A stretch of 64,000 nt of DNA from Branchiostoma floridae (lineage: Eukaryota; Chordata; Leptocardii; Amphioxiformes; Branchiostomatidae), in NCBI RefSeq assembly GCF_000003815.2, contig NC_049995.1:13478062-13542061 (forward strand), in the 5' to 3' direction. Shown here in pieces: positions 1 to 11,010 of this stretch. The first letter of the stretch is position 1. Each line of letters begins with the position of its first letter. The translations under genes and the position numbers were made by a program. The notes beneath the pieces are model-generated. The model saw only the letters and a program-made list of their open reading frames with translations. It was not told the origin of the DNA and made no database searches.

Positions 1-112
1 GCAAAGTACAGCAACTTTTGAACAGTCGACGACAATTTACAAAATAAAAGTAAAAACAGGTATCTAACAATTTTTATACAGATCCCTGACTTGAATACTT
101 TATTTTACTTAG

Positions 113-3100
113 GCGCAGCCTCCATGAACACCCTGATGGTTCTGAGCTCCTGGTCGCATCACTCCTTAAAACAGGTGGCTGAGGCGGCTCCGCGGGGGGT
201 CCGCTGGTTCTACATGCTGTTCTACCGAGACCGAGGCCGGATGAAGCGGCTCCTGGAGCGGGCAGAACGGGCGGGTTACGCCGCCATAGTCCTCACCGCG
301 GATCAGCCTTTCTTTACGTTTTCTTTTCGCAAAGTAGCGACTACTTTGCCATTAGATTTTCGGTAAGAGTACCCTTTTTCATTTCTATCATCATCCCTGG
401 ATTTTTTTTTCTTCTCTTTTTTGTTTTCTTTCGTCCCGGGCCCATTCTACGTCCTTGGTTATACAGTGCTACTCGCACACAATCAATAGTTTGGTATCCA
501 ATGCTATTATGGCTGCCGAGTTACTTCGGCCCCTTACGCAAATAACGCAAATCCATGAAAATCTTACTAGTCTTTCTAGTCTATTGAAGGTTAAAAAGAA
601 TACTTCATACAACCTTTCAGTAAATATCAGTACCTTGTTTCTAATTTTTCTTCAAAATATTTCATGATTTTTTTCTCAAAGCACATTTTATGTTTTTCAA
701 TAGGTTCCCCAACATCTACTTAGACGACAACCCCCCTGGGCCTCTCGGCTCATTAGAACTGGCCGAGTACTTCAAGAAAACCGTCAAGGAGGCGGCAACA
801 TGGGAAGATGTGGAATGGGTGAAGAAGAACACCAGGCTGCCGGTTGTTCTTAAAGGAATCCTGTCCGGTACTAATAATTTATCACATTCGTTGAAGGATT
901 AAAATAGAGAGAGACTATTAACAGATCCTACGGTAGCATAAGATAGAATCAAAAGCTGCCAAAGGAGTGAAGCCGGTCTAGGAGTGTGTTTGGCCGATGA
1001 CTCCCTTTGGCCGGCTGTACTCCTTTGCCAGGTTTGATACTATCTTATGCCACTGGTAAATCTGCCTGGAGAATATAAGTGACTATCATCCTTTTAAGAT
1101 GTCAATCAAGAGACCTGACTGTAAATTTTGGAGAACGCAGCTTGGGATAGACTCCCTAATTTTGTCATTAAGTGCGGTAGGTTCTTTACCATGCTCAGGG
1201 TGTGGCTCTCCTCAAACACGGGACCTCGGCTTCAGATCTAGTCCAAGAAGATGTCCATAACCAAAGCTAGATAGAAGTACCCATTTTGATCTGATTTGAG
1301 TGGGGAAATGTAAAATACCTTTCCCAGGGACACTAGAATGTGGCCTGGCTTGGATTCGAACCCGAAACCGTTAGATTCTAAGAAAAAACAAAAAACTCAT
1401 ATACCACATGTATTATGTTCAGAAATGCAAAAGCCTTCATTACAAGTTGCTTTAATTTTATTGATTAAGTACTGATGATCATATAGACCGTTGAGCGCCC
1501 AACAAATATGATAGACCTCCTTACCGTCTTTTAATCTCTCTCGAAAATCCCTAATGCCTTCCAACGAACGATCTTCTTTTAATCTTTTGCCGTTATTCAA
1601 TTAGCACAAATGCAAAAAACTTCTAATGGTCTTTTAAACATATTTTAGTGATGTGAATTAGCTATAATGTTTAGTAACCCATTAGTTATCAAAATGTATA
1701 TTTCCAGTGGAAATGCGTCCTTCATGAAATAGCATACGAAGCTCATGTTTAACTCTGTTCTACAGTTGATGATGCTAAGATGGCAGTCCGGTTGGGGATT
1801 GACGCCATCTTGGTGTCTAACCACGGTGGCAGACAATTGGACGGAGTCCCTGCTACTGTGAGTCTTACAGCTTAAACTTTGTCTAAAAATTATACAAGGA
1901 AGAGCTAGGCTCTTCCCCTGATTAGAAAATGTTATAGCTGACGTCTTTATTCTCGGTTAAGTGCCTGATAGTCATCAATTACCACATATAAACGTATCAA
2001 ACATTCTGCAATCCAGTAAATCTTTTCTAAATCAATACTAATATCAATCTTAAGGATAGTATATCCGCTGACCATACGGCAGATATTCTGTTTTCTTCGA
2101 CGCGCGCACCCTTGACGTCAAAATGTCGAAAACATTTAAGAGTAACTTCAATGTACTATTTTTGTAGATCGACGTTCTTCCGGACATCGTCGGCGCAGTT
2201 GGCGGTGAGGCGGAGGTTTACCTGGACGGAGGGGTCCGGACTGGGACGGACGTGCTGAAGGCCTTGGCGCTTGGGGCCAGATGTGTGTTCATCGGCAGGC
2301 CCGCTCTATGGGGACTTGCTTATAACGTAAGTATGTCCAACACACTAAATTTAGTACAGTAGAAGCCAAGGTTTACCGCACACTTCTGTTGATTGCACGG
2401 AATCCCACAATACCAAACTGGTGTGGTCCAGCTGGATAACTCCGCATTATTGCACCATCCGGATAATTGCACAAAATACGCTGCCAATCGGGGTGTGCAA
2501 TTAAACGGATTCTATTGCATGTAATTTTTCTATGATCCCAAATTGAACTTCGAACATGTCTTGAACATCAAATTGTTATTTGCCATTTTCGAAATTCGAT
2601 GAACACCATTTGATGAGCTTTGTTTTGGTGCCCAAAGATTTCATGACTTATGTTGGTAAATTGAAACATGCCTACACGACAAAATCAATACTATACACTG
2701 CTTTCCGTTACATCAGGGTGCTGAAGGTGTTCAGCAGGTTCTCAAGATTCTGAAGGACGAACTCAGTTTGGCCATGGCCAGAGCGGGTAAGTATATTTGA
2801 AAGTTCGTAACTTTTAATCTAAAAATTCAAGAAGATTCACTAATTCCTTGACTCAAGTCACACAGTCACAGATTCGCACAAGTGCAAATCATATCCAGTG
2901 TTGAAATGTTACATTCTATAGTTCATATGCATGCCTCTATGTGTTTTTAAGCATGTAAATATAATGTATATATGTATATAACTATGGATTTATTATGAAC
3001 GTGTTGTTGTTGCGCAAAAGTTGCTTTCGGTAATTTTGTTTTGTTCTTCCAGGTTGTGCGAAGATACCAGATATCCAGCGGTCTTTAGTCGTCCACCAGT

Positions 3101-3141
3101 CATATTATGGTGCACCATGGCCGCCACTATCTAAGTATTAG
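113..3141 (+). CDS. HAO1-like: 2-hydroxyacid oxidase (HAO1-like), copy 1, 5' end outside window
   Basis: FMN-dependent oxidase of short 2-hydroxyacids, a TIM-barrel enzyme of the glycolate/lactate oxidase family, peroxisomal in vertebrates. Six exons are visible: 113-362, 704-867, 1766-1857, 2168-2326, 2717-2786 and 3053-3141, all with GT-AG borders and compatible phases. Family landmarks in order are LSSW, the FYRDR segment, [15 protein letters not shown] (flavin lysine), [11 protein letters not shown] (catalytic His and Arg), [20 protein letters not shown] and FIGRP. The first two exons of the family lie to the left of the window. The last exon is shorter than in the two - strand copies and reads to ...PPLSKY then stop, so the terminal tripeptide is SKY, not a classical SKL/SKI peroxisomal signal. 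It is convergent with copy 2. It is the most diverged of the three (LTADQP where the others have LTVDQP). The family call is firm; the substrate is not. Confidence 0.9.
915..1076. repeat. MITE of the TAGTCTCCAAGCAGATCCT family
   Basis: Inverted arms containing ACGGTAGCATAAGATAG and its complement flank a GGCCGGCTGTACTCC core. It lies in an intron of HAO copy 1. Other members are at 26640-26836, 36612-36745 and 44449-44620, with a fragment at 10465-10510. The copy at 44449 has clear 9-bp target duplications. Confidence 0.6.
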
Positions 3142-4179
3142 GGTGATGAATATCTGCAGCATGGAAGAAAATGAGCTGACTTTTTTTTACCACAATCCTT
3201 TTAGATAAGATATTATGCCAGAATTTTGAGATAAACAATCATTATGATAATTCACAGCTGTTTATTGTACGTTGAACTACAGACAACAATTCTACACTAA
3301 AACACACCTTGTTCAATAAAGCCCCACGTATAATTTGCATATTGACATTGTTATGCACTGTATGTCCATACACTCTGTCCCGAATACTGTAAAGACAATT
3401 ATTCTAGAGCAATGTATTATCTTATATTCTCTTTAATATAATTTCTCTTCGAGTAAAAGAAACCTGACATGTCATTAAAATAATTATCAACTCTAATACC
3501 CGCTGTAAGAGAGCCATCTTCATTTCTTATTTTCTACAATTAATGATATAAGAAATCAATGGAATCCAAGATTATTGAACAAAGGTATACATTTATCTAC
3601 GTTTAACCTCTGTGTAGTGCCATGTCGAATCCACCGTCACAATAGTCAAGTCAAGTCAAAGTTTTAATGCATTTGTAGAACGGGTACAATGTAAGGCAAA
3701 CTTAGGTAACGTTATATTGTATAAGACAACTAGCAATATACTAGAAGTAGATTTATGCTAATAAGGTAACAATAGATGAAGGCTATGCAATGGTCGAAGA
3801 AACACAGTGTACAATGTAAAACAAATCCAGAATGTTGCTACAGACTACTTGCTAATAACGTGAATCTAGTACATGCTTACATTCAGGCTTCAGTTTATAC
3901 AAACAATATGATTGAGAGGATATGCTGGCCAGCTGTAGTGCCCTAAATGTTAGAGATATAGTGACTTTAGCAAACCAACCATTTGCATGCTATCAGAGAC
4001 AAGCTCATAGGAAGTCACGTACACAGTGTGTTTTCCCTCCCAGGCCAGACACCCCAGATCTATGTAACACAGTAGGATTGCAGATTAAAAGTTGTAGAGC
4101 TAGGAGACGGACGTGTGTGTGTGCTCTCTGTGTTATATCTCTAGTATAAGACACCACACCAGGCACATACATGCATATC
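3142..4179. other. Convergent 3' intergenic region between HAO copies 1 and 2
   Basis: AT-rich spacer with no supported gene. About 3644-3840 resembles the dispersed sequence at 52605-52800 (CAAGTC tandem triplet, then poly-purine/AT text) and is probably a repeat. The 75-codon frame at 3922-4149 shows no family features. Confidence 0.5.
3315..3320 (+). terminator. Poly(A) signal AATAAA of HAO copy 1
   Basis: An AATAAA hexamer lies 174 bases after the stop codon of HAO copy 1, a normal distance for its 3' end. No other canonical hexamer is closer. Confidence 0.55.
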
Positions 4180-7100
4180 CTAATATTTGGATGTCAGAAT
4201 CTTGTTGTTGACCTTGCCAGAATGGTTGAACAACTGTCGGTACAAGTAATAAGACTCGTGCACGACCAGTGACGACTTGATGTCTGAGATCTTCGCACAG
4301 CCTGGAAAAAAAATAACCAGTACATTACACTAGAAGAACATCCATGATGACCATGTCCCTTCATAACTGCTGACACTGGTCAGTCAGAGTCCTTCCCGCA
4401 CCTGATGGCGCATATGGCGGCGCCCATCTCCATTTCAGTAGCCATGGGCCACACAATTCTGTGCAATCACTGCAACAGGGGGCTAGTCCACTGGCTAGTG
4501 ATGTGTGTTCAACTTCTATACTCCCTCCCGAATATCGAGGGCCAAGTGCCCAGGAGGACAGGAAGAATAGATGACAACATTGTTAACATTGTTAAGCCAA
4601 ATGTGGATTTAAGTAAAGTCAAAGCAGAGAAAGCAGCGTGTACAATTTAAAGTCTTTGGTATGACTCGGCCTGGGATCGAACTCACGACCTACTAAACAC
4701 TCTAACCACTCGGCCATTGTAGCAATTACAAAACAAGACATTGCTGACAATGGTAGCAACATGAAATGATTTTTCCAAGACGCAAAATTAACTTTACGTA
4801 CCGGCTCTGGCCATGGCTAGACTCAGTTCATCCTTCAAGATCTGTAAAACTTGTTGAACACCTTCTGCACCCTGGAATATTCCAGAAAAATTAGAACCAT
4901 GTTCAATGTATTTTGTCAATGTTCTTTGCAAGTCACAAACTGTACTTTTCAAAACATTTCCTATCATTGAAACCATCCAGATAGGAAATAGAGATAAACT
5001 TTTACTTATACTTAAGCAAGGGTTGTCTGTGCAAAACCACGCGTACGTTACAAGCGGGTTGCCGAGGTGGAGAGACAAAAGGTTCAAATAAGACGATAAC
5101 ATCGAAAGAACAAAAACGATTCAAGATTTAAAAAAAAATTTGAAACATTAGCCTAGAGTCCAGCCTCGTTTCGTTCCCGAAGGTCCCTAAATGCGCGGTA
5201 GGGACTTTCGGGAACGGACCAAAGCGAACAGCAGGCTAGACTCCAGGCTATAAAATATTGCAAGAATACATTCAGTGCGAGTCCCCATAGAGCGGGCCTA
5301 CCGATGAACACACATCTGGCCCCCAGCGCCAAGGCCTTCAGCACGTCCGTCCCAGTCCGGACCCCTCCGTCCAGGTAAACCTCCGCCTCACCGCCTACTG
5401 CGCTGACGATGTCGGGAAGGACGTCGATCTATGGAATGATATATAAAATATTGTAAGTCCGCAATGTTTGTGTCTGGTAATGTTGTTTTTTGTACAATAT
5501 GTAGCGATTGGATAACTCTATGCCATTATATTCGAAGGCAAATGCATGTATCAAATATTGTAAGGTATAAATACACGAGCACAGCCTTGGAGGATGTCAA
5601 TCTGAAAGCTGTCACTATTGGTAGATGTGAGATAGTAGATGTAGAAGTCAGCCTTGGAGATGTTGTTTTTCATAATTTTTAAAACTCCGATTTTCTTCGT
5701 ATTTGAAGTCGGAAGCTACTTACTAGTACACTGCTTTAGCTGTAAAAGTACCCGACTTAAGTTAGTTTTCTAATGGATATACGGTTACGGTTGAAAACGG
5801 AGATATCTTCCCACCGTTGCCGGCACCCCGTCCTGCTGCCGGCCGCCATGGTTCGACACGTAAATACCGGCAACCCCCAGGTCCACTGCGATTCTTGCGT
5901 CTTCAGCTGCATTTACATTCTGTTTTAGTTCATTTATCAATTATATATCAATTAGTCATCTGACATATCAATTCAAAACGTATGCACAAAACGGTGTAAA
6001 TTTCAGTTTCATAATGCGTGGAAAAATTTTTTAAAGCAAATCTACTCTCATTTTGAGCTGAATAATACACATCAAGTAAGCTAATCAACCAATCAATCAA
6101 TCGAGCAATTGATCTTTAACGTTATTACAAGACTTCATTTATGTAAGTTTCATACACGTACATGCTTTTTATACACATAAACAAGATTTAGACAGAGTTC
6201 TGTAAATTTCTTTTTCTTTTCAAAAGTTAGAGTTCATTTTACTCAGTAGTACCTACCTGATAGAATCCCTTTCAGCACGACTGGCAGCCTTGTGTTGTTC
6301 TTGATCCACGCCACGTCTTCCCATGTTGCCGCCTCTTTTGCGATCTTAATCAGACCCGCTCCGTGCTCCTTGGAACCGAGAGGGCCTGGTTGGTCGTCAT
6401 CAAGCCAAACGTTTGGTAAACTAAAAAGAGATTGAGTGAAAAAAATCTTGATTACACACGACGGGGTTATACCGCCCCTTACGGGGTAACATACCCTTTC
6501 GCTGGCTAATTACAATACCAGCGCTCCCTCCCGGGTGAATGATGTAAATCACCTTGTGGCTGATACAAGACAGAGGTTCGCCAGACCTCCATCCGGATTT
6601 GAAGTGAATCACCAACTCAAGACAGAAGAAGTTGTACCATCGCATTTCGCATCATCGCGCGTGTGGGGGTTCTTTAACGTGCATGGGGTGTGACTCGCCC
6701 CAAACACGGGACCTCCATTTAACGTCCTGTCCGAGGGACGGCCCTAGCTAGATAGGTACTCATTTTAACCTGAGTGAAGTGAGGAAAGCTTTTGACTTAT
6801 TGCACTATTATATGGCGAAAATGCAAGCGAGGGAATGGCAAGTGAACAAGCGTGAAAAAGGTAGAGATCTTGCTAATCTAACCTGAACTGTACTGGGAAG
6901 ACGACAGGCTTGCGGCGAATAGAATACGGGAAAATAGGTTGGTCCACGGTGAGAACTATGGCGGTGTACCCCGCCCGTTCTGCCCGCTCCAGGAGCCGCT
7001 TCATCCGGTCTCGGTCTCGGTAGAACAGCATGTAGAACCAGCGGACCCCCCGCGGAGCCGCCTCAGACACCTGTTCTAAGGACTGACTCGACCAGGAACT

Positions 7101-8310
7101 CAGGACCATCAGGGTGTTCATGGAGGCAGCGCCTGAGGGAAAGGAAAGACAGACAAACATACGTCAATGTTAGAGTCTGAAAATGACTATATCTTCTGTT
7201 TACTATCACAGTCTTGGTTTACGATATAGACTAAAATTGCACCATGGTCAGGACCATCAGTGTGTTCATGGATGAAGCACAGCGCCTGGGGGATCTTCAA
7301 TCTTATATCCTAAAGCAGCTCAGACAAAAGCAAGAAGTAACCACGCCTTCAAACACCAAAGTTTCCAACAAAAGATTGATGTGTTCAAATATTCGAACTT
7401 TCTTAGAGTGAAATTCGTTGCCACCAAGTACAGTAAGAGCATCGCCACTAGATACATGTAGCTTTGAACAATACCTGCAGTGTGAATGTTTGAGTATGAA
7501 GAATGACTTAAGATCTTCTATTTAATATCTCAGTCTTGGTGTATGAAGACTTGATTTGTACACATTGTAACTACAAGCGCCAAAAACTATATTGCAAATG
7601 CACTTTTTCATGTGAATTCAAATTGTAATAAGTGTCTTAGAACATAAAGATAACATTCGAAAGCAAGGATCGTGATCATGAGCAATTTCATTCTCATCTT
7701 ACTTGGTTGAATTTGAGGCCCTTTAGAAGTGATCGTTTCCTGTAACTGTGTTTATAAAATTGTCGGTAGTAAACCTTTTGAAGTTGCCGCCTCTGCATCT
7801 GGATGAGTGAGTTTGTGGAGAGCCGTTGGCGCAATGGCTACTGGGAAATCCAGCCTGGAGCCCAGCACGGTGACCGAGGTGTCCCGGATGTTGACGTCAC
7901 GCAGGTTCCGCGGAATGATGCGGTAGCTGGGTTCAAGGTCAACATAACAATCCTTTTTAAAGTTAATCAATAACCACTACAGTAAGTGATATATTGTAGG
8001 TAATCTTCAACCAACACACACACACAGTGCCACGCATACACACTGTGACACACACTGTAATTACTAAAACATACACACAGACTGTGGCATAGACACAAGC
8101 AAAGTCTTACACACCGTAGTACACCGTATGTACAGTGACACATACACACATCGTGACACACACATACAGTGACACAAGCACACACACTGACACACACAAA
8201 CACTGCGGCACATAAACACTGTGACACAGACGCACACACAGACGCATAAATGCATGCACACACACACACACACACAAACGTGCATGCACGCACACACACG
8301 CGCGCGTACG

Positions 8311-8391
<81 letters not shown>

Positions 8392-8550
8392 AACCAGGAA
8401 CCGTTTAAAAGCCTGACAGTTGTCCTTGTAAGTCTGTCCCCCCTCCCCAGGATGGCTGAAGTACGTCCGCGCGAACGCTGACATTTTCTCGCCTGCCGCT
8501 GTCTCCAACTCTGCCAGTGACGTCGCCTTGGGGTGGACATTCTCAGACAT
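4180..8550 (-). CDS. HAO1-like: 2-hydroxyacid oxidase (HAO1-like), copy 2, complete
   Basis: Eight exons from the ATG at 8550: 8402-8550, 7775-7926, 6883-7132, 6257-6420, 5815-5906, 5270-5428, 4802-4871 and 4180-4301. They sum to 1158 nt, or 385 residues, against 370 in human HAO1. It starts [12 protein letters not shown]. The [11 protein letters not shown] segment, [41 protein letters not shown] and IGRP follow in family order, and the lysine, histidine and arginine of the flavin site are present. In the usually conserved LQLYIYKDR segment it reads FYMLFYRDR, so the Gln and Tyr that face FMN and substrate are replaced. It ends TSKY. Two donors are weak: exon 1 uses GTTCCT and exon 6 uses GTATTC, where copy 3 has GTAGGG and GTAAGT, so splicing may be inefficient. 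The reading frame itself is open throughout. Confidence 0.9.
4390..4722 (-). repeat. tRNA-derived SINE-like repeat in HAO copy 2 intron 7
   Basis: Read on the - strand, 4722-4655 resembles a tRNA: GGCCGAGTGGTTAGAG (A box), then GAGTTCGATCCC (B box). The same element sits in the same intron of HAO copy 3 (about 23735-23966), so it entered before the duplication. A third partial copy is at about 46140-46290. Confidence 0.55.
5149..5250. repeat. Short hairpin MITE in HAO copy 2 intron 6
   Basis: About 100 bp with arms TAGCCTAGAGTCCAGCCT and AGGCTAGACTCCAGGCTA and a second inner palindrome. It is related to the element at 61364-61473. It ends 20 bases from the weak donor of HAO copy 2 exon 6. 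Flanking TA is compatible with a Tc1/mariner-type insertion. Confidence 0.65.
8000..8391. repeat. CA-rich microsatellite in HAO copy 2 intron 1
   Basis: Degenerate then nearly pure (CA)n, the cleanest part at about 8306-8386. It begins immediately inside intron 1 next to the exon-1 donor. HAO copy 3 carries a shorter CA-rich tract at the same place (28236-28445). It produces long Cys/Val or His/Thr frames that are not genes. Confidence 0.9.
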
Positions 8551-8885
8551 CGCGTCAGAAACAACTTAGAGAAGACTCAAATCAAGCTGAAGAATCCAGT
8601 CACTTGGTGGGAGTGTTGCACGTCATGTGGCTCTGATTGTGTGTTGACATTAATAGTTCATGACAGGGTTAGCCTGAGGGCAAGGACACAGGTACAAAAT
8701 GTAGTACAGTGAACTTTACTCTAGAGTACAGTTCATGTAGATGATTAATACGTAGTGTTGCTAACATGGCGACTCTTCAATAAGAAGACGTTAGCGCTGG
8801 GTTCACTAGCCCAAGGACTGTTGGAGAGCTTCTTAAGTTGCTCTTAGTCTTAAATACATAAGCCCTCTATGTTAGCCTTAGCAAT
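8551..8885 (-). promoter_or_regulatory. Upstream region of HAO copy 2, duplicated with copy 3
   Basis: The 335 bases upstream of the ATG align by eye with 28604-28925 upstream of copy 3. Shared pieces include GTACAGTGAACTT, GGTGTTGCTAAC and GGCTTCTTAAGTTGCT. The duplication therefore carried the proximal promoter. No TATA box was identified. Confidence 0.45.
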
Positions 8886-9203
8886 CAATTGCAAGTACAG
8901 GATAAATGAATGAAAAAATGAATGAATGACAAGTACCCAACGACCCTAATATATCTCGCTGGTCGATATCATGTCAAAGCTTATATATGTTTGCACCTAC
9001 TGTGCGTGCTGACTTTAAGTGTCTCTATTGTTATAATACTTTGCCTTTCATAAATATTAATCTATACTCAGTACGTTTATTTTATGTTGTAATATCACAC
9101 CACTTATTCAGACTTCCGCCTGCAACTTTAGTCACAAGAATGTCTCATTTAATGAACCATAACAAAAAATGCATTTGTGCGTCTGTGTTAGTAGCAATCA
9201 ATG

Positions 9204-9462
9204 CTAAACTTTCTTCCAACACAAATGTATACACGGATCAAATTTTTAACGACCACTGTCGCCTTCTTTAGGAAACATGGCACGTTTGACCAATTGCGGA
9301 CGTCACGCATCCGCAATATCACGTGGTAATAAGATCACGTGTCCGGAACACTCGCGAGTTTTCGTTCTGAAGTGATTTTTCATCACTATTGATCCTGAAG
9401 AAGGCGACAGTGGTCGTTGAAAATTTGATCCGTGTGTACATTTGTGTTGGAAGAAAGTTTAG
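9204..9462. repeat. MITE with ~70-bp terminal inverted repeats
   Basis: The left arm contains CTAAACTTTCTTCCAACACA and GACCACTGTCGCCTTCTT. The right arm has the complements GAAGAAGGCGACAGTGGTC and TGTGTTGGAAGAAAGTTTAG. It has a short unique core and no coding sequence. It is related to 17428-17700. Confidence 0.8.
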
Positions 9463-9504
9463 TATTGTACTAAGGTTAAATGAATTGTATTCATAAGAAG
9501 AAGA

Positions 9505-9905
9505 ACTCACTCACTCACTCACTCACATTCATTCTTTCCATCACTCTTTCATAATAACTAACTCGCTCTCATTCACTCATTCACTTTGCGCACTGTCACT
9601 CACTCTGTCACCGAGTGACTAACACTTTTTCACTCTTTCAGTCTTTCCCTCTTTCACTCACTCACTACTCACTCACTCATTCGTTCTTCCACTCACTCAC
9701 TCACTCATTCGTTCATCCACTTTCATTCACTCGCTCACTCATGCACTCACTTTCGTTCATTCAATCACTCGCTTTCAATCACTGACTCATTCATTCGCTC
9801 ACTCATGCATTCGCTCACTTGTTCACTCTTTCGTCCATTCAATCAAACACTCATTCACTCACTCTCAATCATATTCAGTCACCCATGGCCCACTCACTCT
9901 AATTC
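9505..9905. repeat. Degenerate CACT/CATT tetranucleotide tract
   Basis: About 400 bases made of ACTC, ATTC and TTCA units with drift. Low-complexity; no gene. Confidence 0.85.
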
Positions 9906-10536
9906 TCACTCTATCTCTGAACAGCACTGAATTGCATACATCACTAGTAAGATCTTAATTTCAACACCCCTGCTTGTCTAGCTATCATAAGAAATAACAG
10001 CTGCGAAATTGCTATTAGAAAATGTTTTGGAGATGCAAGTTAAGATTCTGACACTAAGTGCTAATTTTTTATTCATAGATGTCTGTCATTAGTCCTTGTT
10101 ATAGACATACTTGAGAGGGAACTTTATGTGTTTTCCTCGCGCAGCCAACACGTACGCTGAAAGTTTTAATGGTGTACGCTGGTGTGGATGCGATTTTTCA
10201 TGCTGGGCGTAAAAAGTTGTCTGACGACATAGACATCTCGTCATTAAGGTTGCGCTCGTCGGAGTCGTTTAGGGGTCACCCTGCAGCTGTTAACTCGTAA
10301 CGTAAGTTACGACAGAAACTTAGTACCGCGCAGAAACAGTGCTTGCAGATGCCATGCCGGGTAGCTACGCAGTAAGAGGAAGCGGAAAAGACCTTCCTAC
10401 TGTGTGGGGAAGTCTACGGAATCCTTGGATACAGTCCAAAGCTGGCTCCAGGTTCCCATATGTAGTCTCCAAGCAGACCCTACGGTGCCAAAGGTAGCAA
10501 GGGACATAGTATAGCGGCACCAGGTGCCCGTTTGAC
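9906..10536. other. Intergenic region upstream of arylsulfatase gene
   Basis: No supported gene. A fragment of the TAGTCTCCAAGCAGA MITE family lies at about 10465-10510. Otherwise nothing recognised. Confidence 0.4.
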
Positions 10537-10922
10537 GATTTAAAGCGTCCTTGGAAGTTTTTGTGCCTTGTACAGGACGGTAGCAATGACGTGTTGGCTA
10601 ACACGTCCTGTGCCTTGTACAGGACGGTAGCAATGACGTGTTGGCTAACACGTCCTGTGCCTTGTACAGGACGGTAGCAATGACGTGTTGGCTAACACGT
10701 CCTGTGCCTTGTACAGGACGGTAGCAATGACGTGTTGGCTAACACGTCCTGTGCCTTGTACAGGACGGTTTAAAGCGTCCTTGGAAGTTTCTGTGCCTTG
10801 TACAGGACGGTAGTAATGACGTGTTGACTAACACGTCCTGTGCCTTGTACAGGACGGTTTAAAGCGTCCTTGGAAGTTTCTGTGCCTTGTACTGGATGGT
10901 AGCCATGACGTGTTGGCTAACA
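10537..10922. repeat. 47-bp minisatellite just upstream of arylsulfatase start
   Basis: Four near-identical 47-bp units start at 10563, 10610, 10657 and 10704. The array then alternates with a second ~40-bp motif, TTTAAAGCGTCCTTGGAAG, to 10922. Each 47-bp unit contains the perfect palindrome ACGTGTT-GGCT-AACACGT. The array ends 89 bases before the arylsulfatase ATG, so it occupies the proximal promoter or 5' UTR region. Confidence 0.9.
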
Positions 10923-11010
10923 TTTGTTTTACTTCTGGAGAGCCAGCGTTGTTATGTAACACACACAAACCCAGCGAAAGATAGTTAGCACCTGTGGAAA
11001 AGTGGTCGAA

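Noticed and set aside
4655-4722. A tRNA gene on the - strand
   Set aside because: Same reasoning: a repeated SINE head, also found in the paralogous intron at 23880-23966.
7967-8564. Long frames rich in Cys/Val or His/Thr over the CA repeat
   Set aside because: They are translations of a dinucleotide microsatellite inside HAO copy 2 intron 1.
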